A stretch of 50,028 bases of DNA, taken from Streptomyces sp. SID14478 (lineage in GTDB: Bacteria > Actinomycetota > Actinomycetes > Streptomycetales > Streptomycetaceae). Location: assembly GCF_010548525.1 (NCBI RefSeq), contig NZ_JAAGMG010000384.1:1-50028 (forward strand). The letters are read 5' to 3'. Each line of letters opens with the position of its first letter. The stretch's first letter is position 1. Below the pieces are notes generated by a model. It saw nothing but the letters and a program-made list of their open reading frames with translations, made no database searches and had not been told where the DNA came from. Made by a program: the position numbers and the translations under genes. Of this stretch, positions 8,537-17,591 are shown piece after piece.

Positions 8537-9616
8537 ATGGCGCGTGCGATCTGGACCGGTGTCCTCACCTTCGGACTGGTGAGCGTGCCGGTCGGTCTTT
8601 ACAGCGCGATCACGGATCACGCGGTCCATTTCCACCAGTTGCAGCGCGGCACGGCCGACCGGATCCGCAACCGGCGCGTGAACGAACGCACCGGGGAGGA
8701 AGTGGCACCCGAGGACATCGTCAAGGGCTACGAGGCGGCCAAGGGCGAGTACGTCGTCGTCGAGCCCGAGGAGCTGGAGGAGATCGCCCCCGGCCGCTCC
8801 CGGACCATCGACATCAGCGACTTCGTCAACCTCGGTGACATCGAGCCGGTCTACTTCGACCGCACCTACTATCTCGCCCCGCGCGGCAAGGACTACACGA
8901 AGGTCTACGAGCTGCTGCGGGCCTCGCTGGCCGAGGCGGGCAAGGCCGGTATCGCCACCTTCGTCATGCGGGGCAAGCAGTATCTGACCGCGCTGCGAGC
9001 CGAGGAGAAGGTTCTCGTGCTGCAGACCCTGCACTGGGCCGACGAGGTCCGCGATCCCGGCCAGGAACTGCCCGCACTGCCCACCGGTCGCGTCGGCAAG
9101 GGCAAGGAACGGACCATGGCGCTCCAGCTGATCGATGCCCTCGACGCGCCCTGGGACCCCACCCGCTACCGCGACACCTACCAGAAGCAAGTACAGGAGC
9201 TGGTGAAGGCCAAGGCCGAGGGCCAGGAGATCGCCGCGGCGGAGGAAGCCCCTGAGGCGACCAACGTCGTCGACCTGATGGAGGTCCTCCGGGGCAGCCT
9301 CGATCAGGCCAAGGACACCAGCGGCAAGAAACCCGCCGCACCACGACAGAAGCGGAAGAAGAGCACCACCGGCACGACACGCGCGTCCAAGACGACGAGC
9401 CGGCCCACCGCCGGGAAGTCCCCGTCCAGGACCGGCCGTGCCACGTCGAACGCGAACCGACGTGCGGCGGCCGACGAACTGCAGCAGTTGAGCAAAGCGG
9501 AACTGTACGAACGAGCCGGCAAGCAGGACGTTGTCGGCCGCTCCAAGATGAGCCGGGCCGAACTCGTCAAGGCACTCGGCGGCGGCACCGGACGCCGCGC
9601 CAAGAACGCAGCCTGA
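8537..9616 (+). CDS. ku: Ku protein (non-homologous end joining)
   Basis: 359 residues. I chose ATG 8537 because bacterial Ku proteins begin M-A-R-A-I-W-x-G-x-L-x-F-G-L and gggag at 8524-8528 precedes it. The beta-barrel core runs to about residue 250. Bacterial Ku forms a homodimeric ring on DNA ends and recruits LigD. The C-terminus carries a long Lys/Arg/Ser/Thr-rich tail and then a small helical motif, L-x-K-A-E-L-Y-x-x-A ... [16 protein letters not shown], like the HeH/SAP-type DNA-binding ends of other actinobacterial Ku proteins. No ligD is in this window. The same C-terminal motif occurs in the small protein at 16664. Confidence 0.95.
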   Translation: MARAIWTGVLTFGLVSVPVGLYSAITDHAVHFHQLQRGTADRIRNRRVNERTGEEVAPEDIVKGYEAAKGEYVVVEPEELEEIAPGRSRTIDISDFVNLGDIEPVYFDRTYYLAPRGKDYTKVYELLRASLAEAGKAGIATFVMRGKQYLTALRAEEKVLVLQTLHWADEVRDPGQELPALPTGRVGKGKERTMALQLIDALDAPWDPTRYRDTYQKQVQELVKAKAEGQEIAAAEEAPEATNVVDLMEVLRGSLDQAKDTSGKKPAAPRQKRKKSTTGTTRASKTTSRPTAGKSPSRTGRATSNANRRAAADELQQLSKAELYERAGKQDVVGRSKMSRAELVKALGGGTGRRAKNAA

Positions 9617-9667
9617 TACGCGGCGGTCCCGCCGACACCGCGACCTCCCGGATGCCGATGCCCGGCG

Positions 9668-10969
9668 TCAGCCCTCGCTGGTGTCCTTGAGGACGTCGCA
9701 GGTGTTCTGGAACTCCTCCATCAGGCGCGTCGCCTCCACGATGAGGACGCCGTAGGGCCGGGAGGCGTCCGCCAGCGGCAGTTGGTCCTCGTCGGCGGCG
9801 CTGAGCACGTTCTGGAGCGCCTCCTGGGCGGTGCCGGCGAGCTTGCACATCTCCTCTGCCTGACCCGCCAGGGTGTCGGCGTCGAGTTCGGCGATGACGT
9901 GCGCGATGTCGCGCAGACTCCCCGCGAAGGCGGCGTAGGCGGTCAGCACGGGACCGTAGGTGTACGTGTTCTCGGTGTCCCGCCAACGGCCCAGGCTGCG
10001 GGTGAGCGAGGCCAGCTGGTACACCGCCCGCTCCATGGCGTTCAGAGTCTGGCGGTAGCGGGCGAACGTGAGGTAGCTGCGGTGGGCGGGCAGGAACCGG
10101 CGGGGGTTGAGGGACACGCTGCTCTCCGCGACCTCGAGCCCCGCACGGGCCTGGCCGACCGCGGCCTGCACCCGCTCGCCGGAGGCGACCCAGTGCTCGG
10201 CGCGCTCGGCGTCCACGTCTCCGCTGCACAGGCCGTCCGCCATGTCGTCCAGCAGCGATTCCATCTCCGCCGCCAGCTGGTGCAGTCCCTGCTCCGCGCT
10301 GCGGTACCGCAGGGGAGGCGCGATGCACAGGTTCACGATCAAGCCGATGCCGCAGCCGATCAGCACCAGCAGGATGATCTGCCCCAGTTGGGCGACCCGG
10401 TCACTGTTCGTGGTGGCCGAGGCATAGGTGGAGAACGCGAAGAACGCTGCCGTGCCGACCTGGGAACGCTGCTCCCCCAGCGCCTGCCACTGCCCCAGAC
10501 TCAGGGCGATGACGGCGACCAGTACGAACGCGAACAGGTCGGGCCCGGCCGTGAAGCCGATCGCCGCCTGCACCGCGACCCCGACCACGACCGCCGCGAT
10601 GTAGCGCAGTGTCTGCCACACCGACTTCGAGACCGTCACGTTCATCGTCAGCACTGCGGAGAACGGCGCGAACGCCGGTGACGTCGCCTTGAGCAGATCG
10701 TGGGCGATCCACCAGCTCAGGGTGGACGCCACCACGCACTTCCCGATCAACAGGACGGTGTTGCGCTCGTGCCCGGACGCGCTCCACGCCCGCCTCCACC
10801 AGGCCCAACCCCTATGAAACCGTTCCCTCACGCGCGCTGTCTGCCTCTCGTTCTCCAGCCCTTCGGACCGAGGGGCATATCGCCACAAGTAACCCTTGCG
10901 GATCAGAAGAAACACAGAACCAGCTGCCTGCCGGATTCGCATGCGCGAAGCGTGCGCACCAGTGGTCAC
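9668..10969 (-). CDS. FUSC-type (aromatic acid exporter-like) membrane protein
   Basis: 433 residues. Hydrophobic segments lie at about 70-210 (six helices), followed by a long soluble helical domain. The motif T-S-P-A-F-A-P-F-S-A-V-L-T with a following V-x-x-T-L-R-Y-I-A-A-V-V-V-G is typical of the FUSC/ArAE superfamily, which includes the aromatic acid efflux protein AaeB. The GTG at 10969 is 10 bp after the stop of the upstream serine hydrolase, which argues for translational coupling; an internal ATG at 10942 is the alternative. It is the distal gene of an operon led by 12098 and probably controlled by the divergent TetR. A role in efflux of a small organic compound is inferred. Confidence 0.85.
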   Translation of the reverse strand: MTTGAHASRMRIRQAAGSVFLLIRKGYLWRYAPRSEGLENERQTARVRERFHRGWAWWRRAWSASGHERNTVLLIGKCVVASTLSWWIAHDLLKATSPAFAPFSAVLTMNVTVSKSVWQTLRYIAAVVVGVAVQAAIGFTAGPDLFAFVLVAVIALSLGQWQALGEQRSQVGTAAFFAFSTYASATTNSDRVAQLGQIILLVLIGCGIGLIVNLCIAPPLRYRSAEQGLHQLAAEMESLLDDMADGLCSGDVDAERAEHWVASGERVQAAVGQARAGLEVAESSVSLNPRRFLPAHRSYLTFARYRQTLNAMERAVYQLASLTRSLGRWRDTENTYTYGPVLTAYAAFAGSLRDIAHVIAELDADTLAGQAEEMCKLAGTAQEALQNVLSAADEDQLPLADASRPYGVLIVEATRLMEEFQNTCDVLKDTSEG

Positions 10970-10979
10970 AGAGAAGAAG

Positions 10980-12098
10980 TCAGCCGTACATCGCCACGCG
11001 GGAGAGGGCCGCGAGCGCGCCGTCGATCGGATGGGGCTGCGGTTTGCCGGAGGCGTCCAGCCCGTTCCACCTCTGCAGGTTCATCGCGACGGCCATCTGC
11101 CGCTGACCGTCGGCGCGGGTCATGGCCAGCGCTCCGCCGCCCCAGACCGTACCGCCGTGCCCCCAGAAGGTGGCCTGACCCGGCGCATCCAGCGGGTGGA
11201 GGCCGAGGCCGTAGTCGATCGTGCTTCCCTCCTGGGAGATGACCGGGACGGTGCGCTGCATCTGCGCGAGCGACGACGGGCTGACGATCTCGCCGGCCAG
11301 CAGCAGGCGGTAGAAGCGGTTGAGGTCCGCGACGGTCGATATCAGGGAGGCCGACGGCCCTACCCATGACATGTCGTAGACGCTGTAGTCGCGCGGCGGG
11401 TCGATCATCCCGAACCACGATTCGTAGAGCCGCGCGTGCGGGCCCGCGACTGTCGTTCCCTGGGGGAACGCGGTGTGCCGGAGCCCGGCGCGCTCGATGA
11501 CGTTCCGGGTGATGCACTGCTCGGCCACGGAGCCGGTCACCTGTTCAAGGAGCTGGGCGAGAAGCAGGTAGTTGGTGTTGGAGTACAGCCCCGGCGTACC
11601 GCCCGGGGTGCCGACGGCCGGTGCCGTCACCCCCATCTCGATCAGTTCCGTGGGATCGAACCTCGTGTACCGGTGGTCGTCCAGGCTCTGGGGCCGAGTG
11701 TCCGCGAGGACGGGGAACGCCTTGAGGGAGGGATAGGCGTACGGAAGGTACTCGGCGAGACCGCTGGTGTGGTTGATCAGCATCCGGACCGTGATCGCGT
11801 CACCGCGGTCCCCGGGGACCAGCTTGGGCAGGTACCGGCCGATGGGTGCGTCGAGGCCGATCCGGCCGCTCTCGACCTGCTGCAGCACCGCGGCGGCGGT
11901 GAAGGTCTTGGTGATGCTGCCGACGCGGTGGCGCATGTCGGCGGTGACCGGACGGCCGGTGGCGACGTCCGCCGCTCCGGCGGCGCCGCGCCAGACCTGC
12001 TCGCCGTCACGCACCTCGGCGAACAGCCCCGGCATCCCGGCGCGGTGGACGTTCTCGATGGCGGCGTCCAGCGCCGCGGGATCCAGTGAATTCCTCAC
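10980..12098 (-). CDS. Serine hydrolase, beta-lactamase/DD-peptidase fold
   Basis: 372 residues. The three class C/EstB-type active-site elements are present: S-I-T-K at about 61-64 (SxxK), Y-S-N at about 172-174 (YxN) and W-G-H-G-G at about 315-319 (the KTG-equivalent HxG). No signal peptide or membrane helix is seen, so it is probably a cytoplasmic esterase/amidase rather than a penicillin-binding protein. GTG at 12098 follows aaagga. It is divergent from the TetR gene at 12298 and heads an operon with the FUSC exporter, suggesting a hydrolase plus exporter that handle the same inducing compound. The substrate is unknown. Confidence 0.9.
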   Translation of the reverse strand: MRNSLDPAALDAAIENVHRAGMPGLFAEVRDGEQVWRGAAGAADVATGRPVTADMRHRVGSITKTFTAAAVLQQVESGRIGLDAPIGRYLPKLVPGDRGDAITVRMLINHTSGLAEYLPYAYPSLKAFPVLADTRPQSLDDHRYTRFDPTELIEMGVTAPAVGTPGGTPGLYSNTNYLLLAQLLEQVTGSVAEQCITRNVIERAGLRHTAFPQGTTVAGPHARLYESWFGMIDPPRDYSVYDMSWVGPSASLISTVADLNRFYRLLLAGEIVSPSSLAQMQRTVPVISQEGSTIDYGLGLHPLDAPGQATFWGHGGTVWGGGALAMTRADGQRQMAVAMNLQRWNGLDASGKPQPHPIDGALAALSRVAMYG

Positions 12099-12230
12099 GA
12101 CATGCGTCCTTTCGCATCGTTCGAGGTGAGCTCCACGTCGACCGCCGGCCCCGGGTGACAGGTGGCGGGCGACAGGGCACGCGTGACACCTCGACCCCCT
12201 GGCACCGGGTCGTGCGGCACGCCCATGTCC

Positions 12231-12276
12231 TCATTATGCACGCGGTGCGTGCAACACCAAGTGCATGGGCTAGACT
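12231..12276. promoter_or_regulatory. Divergent promoter with TetR-type palindromic operator
   Basis: Minus strand: -35 TTGGTG (12260-12255), 16-nt spacer, -10 CATAAT (12238-12233), reading toward the hydrolase. The spacer contains a 17-bp palindrome TGCACGC-GGT-GCGTGCA at 12237-12253. Plus strand: a -10 TAGACT at 12271-12276 lies 22 bp before the TetR start, and its -35 zone overlaps the same palindrome. One bound dimer could therefore block both promoters. Confidence 0.65.
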
Positions 12277-12297
12277 CGGACCAACGAGAGGGGCGAA

Positions 12298-12960
12298 ATG
12301 GCAGGCCGAAGGCGTTGGTCGACCGAGGAAATCCTGGATGCGGCAGCGGAGTTGCTGCGCACGAGCGACACGGAGTCGTTCAGCGTGCGCAAACTCGCCG
12401 CGGCTCTGGGGACGGATTCGTCCAGCCTGTACCGGCACTTCCGCAGCAAGACGGAACTGCTGCGCGCGGTCGCCGACCGGATCCTGCTGGCCTCCATGGA
12501 GGGCTACCGCCCCGAGGGCGACTGGAAGCAGCGCATCACCGCCCTGGCGCTGCGCGTGCGAGAGGCGTTCGGCCGGCAACCCCAGCTCGCCGGGGTGTGG
12601 GGACGGTACGCGTCAAGCGGCGCCGGTTCCCGGCTGGTCATGGAAGAACTGCTGCAGGCCCTGCGCGCCTCGGGACTGCCCGACGAGGAGATCCCGGCGC
12701 GCTACCACCGCATCGCGGTCCTCATCGTCGCGTTGATCGCCTCCGAGGCCGGGGTCAGCACCATCACGCCGGACGAGTCCGAACAGGGCATGGAGCTGTT
12801 CCGCGTCGCGGTGCTCGGCGCCGACCCCGAACGCTTCCCCGCCCTGGCCCACTTCGCCCGTGACGTCCGCCCCCTCGGCGTCGACCGCCGCGCCGCGTTC
12901 GAGGAGCTCCTCGCCGCCCAACTCGCCCACATCGAGGCCGCGATCGGCCCGACGAGCTAG
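12298..12960 (+). CDS. TetR-family repressor
   Basis: 220 residues. ATG at 12298 follows gagaggg at 12286-12292. The N-terminal helix-turn-helix is typical: E-I-L-D-A-A-A-E-L-L, then F-S-V-R-K-L-A-A-A-L-G, then S-S-S-L-Y-R-H-F-R-S-K-T-E-L-L. The C-terminal two thirds form the helical ligand and dimer domain. It is divergent from the serine hydrolase-FUSC operon with a palindrome in between, the classical layout for a local autoregulated repressor released by a small-molecule ligand. The ligand is unknown. Confidence 0.92.
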   Translation: MAGRRRWSTEEILDAAAELLRTSDTESFSVRKLAAALGTDSSSLYRHFRSKTELLRAVADRILLASMEGYRPEGDWKQRITALALRVREAFGRQPQLAGVWGRYASSGAGSRLVMEELLQALRASGLPDEEIPARYHRIAVLIVALIASEAGVSTITPDESEQGMELFRVAVLGADPERFPALAHFARDVRPLGVDRRAAFEELLAAQLAHIEAAIGPTS

Positions 12961-13078
12961 CTGAGCGGGCGGCGTCTCACGGCATCACCCGACCGGTGTG
13001 CCCTCGTCCCAGTGGCGAGCGCGCTCGTCCTGGCCGGACAGGTCGTGGTCGCGGCGATGTCGATGTCGATGACATGGC

Positions 13079-13117
13079 GGAGGCGCCGGGCATGGACTCG
13101 CACCCGGCGCCGCCTCC
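13079..13117. terminator. Bidirectional terminator-type hairpin
   Basis: GGCGCCGGG at 13082-13090 pairs with CCCGGCGCC at 13103-13111 around a 12-nt loop; three more pairs form after a 3-nt bulge. It sits between convergent tetR and sigma factor genes. Confidence 0.55.
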
Positions 13118-13127
13118 CTCTATTCGC

Positions 13128-13928
13128 TCACGCAGCTTGCGGATAGGCGTCGGCGCCCTCCTGGAGGGCGTGCTCGCGGACCTGCGTGCAGCTGCGGGTG
13201 ATCAGCCGGGAGACATGCATCTGGGAGCAGCCGACCTCTTCCGCGATGCGGGCCTGGGTCATGTCCTCGAAGTAGCGCATGTAGAGGATCTTGCGCTCAC
13301 GCTCCGGGAGCGCGCGCAGCCCCTCCTTGGCGGCTTCGCGGTCAGTGATCAGGTCGTAGGCCGGCTCGGCCTTACCCAGGGTGTCGGAAAGGCTGAACCC
13401 GTCCGCGGACCCGCCCAGCTCGGCGTCCAGGGACAGGCTGGTGTAGCTGTCCATCGCCTCCATGCCGTCACGGACCTCGTCGAGGCTCAGTCCGGCTCGC
13501 GTGGCGACGTCCTCCATCGTGGGCTCGCTCGTATGACCGGGCTGGTCGATCAGTTCCCGGCGCGCAGCGCGGACCTTGTTGCGCAGGTCCTGCACGCGCC
13601 GCGGGACACGTACGTCCCAGCCGTGATCACGGAAGTGGCGCCGCAGTTCGCCCGTGATGGTGGGCACCGCGTACGACTCGAACGCGCCGCGCTCGGGCTC
13701 GAAGCGCTCCACCGCCTTCACCAGGCCCAACGCGGCGACCTGCTTCAAGTCGTCCAGGCTCTCGCCCTTGTTGCGGAACCGCAGGGCCAGCCGGTGTGCC
13801 ATCGGCAGCCACGCCTCCACCAATTCCTCCACCAGCACGTCCCGCTCGGGTCCCTCAGGCGTGGCCGCGAGGTACAGGAACGTCTGCGCGGTGTCAGGGG
13901 CGTCGTCGTGCGCATGGCGATTAGGCAT
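13128..13928 (-). CDS. RNA polymerase sigma factor, SigB/SigF/SigG family
   Basis: 266 residues. ATG 13928 has gggag at about 10 nt; the upstream extension to 14033 lacks a ribosome site. Region 2 is clear (L-V-E-A-W-L-P-M-A-H-R-L-A-L-R-F, D-D-L-K-Q-V-A-A-L-G-L-V-K-A-V-E-R-F, then F-x-S-Y-A-V-P-T-I-T-G-E-L-R-R-H-F-R-D). Region 4 ends in M-T-Q-A-R-I-A-E-E-V-G-C-S-Q-M-H-V-S-R-L. This is the general-stress/sporulation class, which is normally held by an RsbW-type anti-sigma kinase. No anti-sigma gene is adjacent, so the partner is elsewhere; the RsbW-like and STAS domains at 36 kb are candidates by class only. Confidence 0.93.
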   Translation of the reverse strand: MPNRHAHDDAPDTAQTFLYLAATPEGPERDVLVEELVEAWLPMAHRLALRFRNKGESLDDLKQVAALGLVKAVERFEPERGAFESYAVPTITGELRRHFRDHGWDVRVPRRVQDLRNKVRAARRELIDQPGHTSEPTMEDVATRAGLSLDEVRDGMEAMDSYTSLSLDAELGGSADGFSLSDTLGKAEPAYDLITDREAAKEGLRALPERERKILYMRYFEDMTQARIAEEVGCSQMHVSRLITRSCTQVREHALQEGADAYPQAA

Positions 13929-14263
13929 AAGGGTTCGCTCCCTCATCGTTGCGATCGGCAAGGATGACCAGGAGCCGGTCAACACCCCATCCGGAGTGGG
14001 CCTTTGCTCCTGGCAGAGCGCCTGTGGTCCCAAGCACTGACACCCGCTTGCCCGGCGACCGTGCGAGCAAACAGCCCGTTGTCCACGAGACTTACGATCC
14101 CTGCCCCGGCACCGTCGGCGCCGCCGCGACCGGCCCCGTCCAGCGCGTCATTGGGACGGTTCGCGGTCCTCGCGGTGCCCGCGGGACCCGGGGCCGTCCT
14201 CGCGGCTTCGTCGAGTACTTCATTCTCGACGGCCTGACCGGCATCACCCTGCTCGGGCTCGCC
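13929..14263. other. Gene-poor region upstream of the sigma factor
   Basis: No convincing gene. A plus-strand frame (13949-14314) shows a short stretch with coding-like codon use at about 14200-14314, ending in a hydrophobic G-W-L-A repeat, but it has no clear start or ribosome site. The sigma factor promoter should lie near 13929-14030; I could not place it. Confidence 0.3.
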
Positions 14264-14298
<35 letters not shown>

Positions 14299-14301
14299 CA
14301 C

Positions 14302-14355
14302 CGAACGCCAATAGGGCCTGGCCGGGTGACCCCGGCCAGGCCCTATTGGCGTTCG
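14302..14355. terminator. Perfect 25-bp inverted repeat, terminator of the SDR gene
   Basis: Arms at 14302-14326 and 14331-14355 are perfectly complementary over 25 bp around a TGAC loop. It begins 3 bp after the stop of the minus-strand SDR gene (14359). It is the strongest hairpin in the window and should stop transcription in both directions. Confidence 0.85.
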
Positions 14356-14358
14356 AGG

Positions 14359-15348
14359 TCAAGAACTGGTGCGGGGGCCGGGCTCCTGTTGGTTGGCATC
14401 GCGTACGGCCCGGTCGTTCCGTGCGCTGCCCCAGGCCCGGATCTTCCGGGCGAGCGGGTTGCGCGGCAGACCGGCCTCAGCGCCTTGACGCAGTTCTCCT
14501 CGGCCCGAGGCGGACGGCAGGAGCCTCGCGGTGAGGCCCGTCAGACGGGTGGTCAGGCCCGGTGCCACGCCGTGCGCGAGCTGGGCCGCCTTGGCCGGTG
14601 CGGTGAGCACGAGGCGGGCGCGACGCTGGATCACCGCGTCCACGATCCGCCGGGCCGCCCGGTCGGCGTCCATGGACAGCAGCGGGGCGCCCGCGGCAGC
14701 GCTGAACCAGCCGAACTCGGCACTCGTGTCGCCGCCGAACTCCGCCTGCCGGTGCGAACCGGTCCGCATGAGGCCGGGGTGGACGGCGGTGACGCTCACA
14801 CCCGCGGCTGCCGTCTCCGCGTGCAGCCCCTCGGCGAGAGCACCGACCGCGGCCTTGGCGCACGAATACGGCAGCAAGTGAGGTACGCCGAGCAGGCCGC
14901 CGACGGACCCGATCAGTGCGAGGCGTCCACGGGTCCTGCGGAGATAGGGCAGCGCTTCCAACGACGTGTGCAGTGCGCCGTGGAACATCGTCTGCATGGC
15001 GTCGGTGAACTCCTCGGGACCGACCGCCTCCACAGGTGCGACCTGGATGACCCCGGCATTGGCGATCACGATGTCCAGGCCGTCGCGTTCATGGATCACG
15101 CGCATCATCTCGCGCACCGCTGCCCGGTCGCGTACGTCGCACACCGCCACGTGCACGGTCGCGCCCGTCTCCTCCCGCAACTGGCCTGCCGCACGCTCCA
15201 GTTCGTCCGCGTCCCGGGCGGCGATGGTCACGGTGCATCCGCGCTCGATCAGGCGCCGGGCGAGGAACAGTCCCAGCCCGCGGGAGCCTCCGGTGACCAG
15301 GGCTCCCGGCCCTCTGAGCCGGGCAGGAAAGCGAGTTCGGCCAGCCAT
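14359..15348 (-). CDS. Short-chain dehydrogenase/reductase
   Basis: 329 residues. The Rossmann signature T-G-G-S-R-G-L-G lies at about 19-26, the N-A-G motif at about 95, and the catalytic Ser and Y-S-C-A-K (YxxxK) at about 147 and 161-165. Classical NAD(P)(H)-dependent SDR, about 60 residues longer than the minimal ~250 because of a basic C-terminal extension. ATG 15348 begins a normal N-terminus. It lies 90 bp downstream of the zinc alcohol dehydrogenase on the same strand and could be in its operon. Substrate unknown. Confidence 0.9.
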   Translation of the reverse strand: MAGRTRFPARLRGPGALVTGGSRGLGLFLARRLIERGCTVTIAARDADELERAAGQLREETGATVHVAVCDVRDRAAVREMMRVIHERDGLDIVIANAGVIQVAPVEAVGPEEFTDAMQTMFHGALHTSLEALPYLRRTRGRLALIGSVGGLLGVPHLLPYSCAKAAVGALAEGLHAETAAAGVSVTAVHPGLMRTGSHRQAEFGGDTSAEFGWFSAAAGAPLLSMDADRAARRIVDAVIQRRARLVLTAPAKAAQLAHGVAPGLTTRLTGLTARLLPSASGRGELRQGAEAGLPRNPLARKIRAWGSARNDRAVRDANQQEPGPRTSS

Positions 15349-15438
15349 GTCGTTCCCTTCTGGAAATCTGGAGATGTGCAGATCCGGAGGTACCGGGGTC
15401 GATCACACGGCACATGCCGTGGCGTCGGGACGCGCCGC

Positions 15439-16623
15439 TCACGGCTTCAGCAGCGTCTTCACCATGCCGTCCTCCTTGGCCTGGAACGTGGCGTACGCCG
15501 CCGGGCCCTCGCGCAGAGGCAGATGATGGGTGGCGAAGCCGTCGACGCCGAGCGGGTCGTCGTCGGTCAGGTGCGGGCGGATGTCCTCGATCCAGCGCCA
15601 CACGTTGGCCTGCCCCATGCGCACCTGCAGTTGTTTGTCGAACATCGTGAGCAGGGGCAGCGGACTGGCGGCCCCGCCGTAGACGCCGCTGATCGACAGT
15701 GTTCCGCCACGGCGCACCGCGTCGATCCCGGTCAGCAGGGCACCGAGCCGGTCGACGCCGACGTTCTCCATCAGGGGCCGGGCGAGCTTGTCGGGCAGCA
15801 GCCCGGTGGCCCACTGCGCGGCCTGGGCCAGCGGAGCCCCGTGGGCTTCCAGGCCCACCGCGTCGATGACGGCGTCCGTACCGCGGCCCTGGGTCAGGTC
15901 ACGTACCGCGTCTCCCAGATCCTTGTCGTGGTCGCGCAGATCCAGCGTGGTCACGCCGTGCCGCCGGGCCCGTTCGAGGCGGGCGTCGACCAGGTCGACC
16001 CCGATGACCTGTTCCGCACCGCGCAGCCGGGCGATCCGGGTCGCCATGTCCCCGATGGGGCCGAGGCCCAGGACGGTGACGCTGCCGCCGCGGGGGATGT
16101 CGGCGTACTCCACGGCCTGCCAGGCGGTGGGCAGGACGTCGGACAGGTAGACGAAGCGATCGTCGGGTGGCCCGTCCGGCACCTTGATGGGCAGCGTGTT
16201 GCCGAAGGGCACCCGCAGGTATTCGGCCTGCCCGCCGGGCACCTGCCCGTACAGCTTCGTGTAGCCGAACAGTGCCGCTCCGCTGCCCATGGGCGTCACC
16301 TGCGTCGTCTCGCACTGCGACTGCAGTCCTCGCCGGCACATCCAGCAGGTGTTGCAGGAGATGTTGAACGGAATCACCACCCGGTCCCCCACAGCCACTC
16401 CCGTGACCTCGGGACCGGTCTCCACGACCATGCCCATCGTCTCGTGTCCCAGGATGTCCCCCGGGTCGAGGTAGGGGCCGAAGACCTCGTAGAGGTGCAG
16501 GTCCGATCCGCAGATGCCGGTCGACGTCACACGGACGATGATGTCGTCGGGCTTCTCGATGCGGGGGTCGGGGACCTCCTCGATGCGTACGTCACGCTTT
16601 CCGTGCCATGTCAGAGCGCGCAT
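15439..16623 (-). CDS. Zinc-dependent alcohol dehydrogenase, formaldehyde-dehydrogenase-like group
   Basis: 394 residues. The catalytic zinc site is visible as C-G-S-D at about 38-41 and G-H-E at about 59-61; the structural zinc site uses four cysteines at about 90-104 (C-x2-C-x2-C-x7-C). The cofactor-binding G-L-G-P-I-G occurs at about 190. The long insertion and overall length fit the glutathione-independent formaldehyde/threonine dehydrogenase-like MDR subgroup. Such enzymes oxidise alcohols or aldehydes with NAD+. Gene order with the following SDR suggests one transcript for two dehydrogenases. Substrate not assignable from sequence. Confidence 0.92.
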   Translation of the reverse strand: MRALTWHGKRDVRIEEVPDPRIEKPDDIIVRVTSTGICGSDLHLYEVFGPYLDPGDILGHETMGMVVETGPEVTGVAVGDRVVIPFNISCNTCWMCRRGLQSQCETTQVTPMGSGAALFGYTKLYGQVPGGQAEYLRVPFGNTLPIKVPDGPPDDRFVYLSDVLPTAWQAVEYADIPRGGSVTVLGLGPIGDMATRIARLRGAEQVIGVDLVDARLERARRHGVTTLDLRDHDKDLGDAVRDLTQGRGTDAVIDAVGLEAHGAPLAQAAQWATGLLPDKLARPLMENVGVDRLGALLTGIDAVRRGGTLSISGVYGGAASPLPLLTMFDKQLQVRMGQANVWRWIEDIRPHLTDDDPLGVDGFATHHLPLREGPAAYATFQAKEDGMVKTLLKP

Positions 16624-16663
16624 GCCGACACGCCTCCCAAATTACGTCGCGTGCAGGTGTGCC

Positions 16664-16990
16664 TCAGCGGTCCACGGCCTTGGCCAGCTCCGCCTTGTTC
16701 ATCGAGGAGCGGCCCCTGACGTTCTTGCGCTGCGCCTCGGCGTAGAGCTGGTCCCTGGTGCGGCCCTGCGCTCCCTTGTGAGAACGTTCGCCGCCGCGCT
16801 CCGAGGCCGACTTGGGGTCCTTGGTCGAGGTGCGGCTGGCCGTCCGGGACTCGCCGCTGCGGGCCCGCTCCTTGTTCACGGTGCGCGCGGCGATCTCCTC
16901 CGCCCGCTTCGTGGACTCGCCGCGCTGCTTCGCACTCTCCTTGACGTGTTCGTACTGCCGCTCCCTCTTACGGCTGGCTCCTGCGGGCAT
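16664..16990 (-). CDS. Small basic protein with Ku-tail-like HeH motif
   Basis: 108 residues. ATG 16990 follows aaagga. The first ~75 residues are highly charged (Arg, Glu, Lys, Ser, Thr) and probably disordered or coiled. The last ~30, D-Q-L-Y-A-E-A-Q-R-K-N-V-R-G-R-S-S-M-N-K-A-E-L-A-K-A-V split as helix-turn-helix, match the end of Ku at 8537: both show L-Y-x-x-A, V-x-G-R-S-x-M and A-E-L-x-K-A. Proteins like this are often labelled plasmid stabilisation proteins in actinobacteria without proof. A nucleic-acid-binding role is plausible. Confidence 0.8.
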   Translation of the reverse strand: MPAGASRKRERQYEHVKESAKQRGESTKRAEEIAARTVNKERARSGESRTASRTSTKDPKSASERGGERSHKGAQGRTRDQLYAEAQRKNVRGRSSMNKAELAKAVDR

Positions 16991-17033
16991 GACCGTTCCT
17001 TTCGTCGATGAGCAGAGATCTTCTTCCAGGGGC

Positions 17034-17591
17034 TCACACCATGCGGCGTCTCGCCACATGACAGGTGACTGCCTGGAGCAGCGAACACCCCGCGTACCCA
17101 CGGTCGGCGCCGTGATGCGATGCGGCGTCGTCGCCCGCCACCAACTCCCCCCACTCCTCCGCGAGGGCACCGAACCAATCGGCTTCACCCGACCACGAGA
17201 ACAACGCCAGGCCGTCGGTGAACGCCAGCCGCGCATAGGCGCACCGTCCGTCGCGTTCCTGGATACGCCGACGCAGAACGCCCCAGCGGGACGCCTCGTC
17301 GCCGGTGAATTCGCGCTGTGCTCCTCCGGTCGACTCGTCCAGCACCGTGACCGCGTCGAGAAAGTCGAATTCCGCGTACACGAACCGCGAGCCGACATGC
17401 GATGCCAGATCCAGGAACTCCGCGCCGGAAACCGTCCCGGAGTCCAGGGTGCGCACCGACATCGTGTGTTGTTCGGGCAGCGCGAGCATGTGCGGGACGA
17501 GACGGATCCGCCCGCAATCCGCCAGCGCTGACGCGTGTTCCGTCAATTCGTCGAGATCGGTGGAAGAACTGGCAGGCGCGACGGACGACAT
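17034..17591 (-). CDS. Hypothetical protein
   Basis: 185 residues. ATG 17591 has a gagg about 4 nt upstream. It is acidic, soluble, without signal peptide or membrane segment. Recognisable stretches are F-V-Y-A-E-F-D-F-L-D-A-V in the middle and W-F-G-A-L-A-E-E-W-G-E-L further on. Three cysteines lie in the last third or near the N-terminus. I do not recognise a family. It is followed by the small HeH-like gene on the same strand, 43 bp downstream, so the two may be co-transcribed. Confidence 0.7.
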   Translation of the reverse strand: MSSVAPASSSTDLDELTEHASALADCGRIRLVPHMLALPEQHTMSVRTLDSGTVSGAEFLDLASHVGSRFVYAEFDFLDAVTVLDESTGGAQREFTGDEASRWGVLRRRIQERDGRCAYARLAFTDGLALFSWSGEADWFGALAEEWGELVAGDDAASHHGADRGYAGCSLLQAVTCHVARRRMV

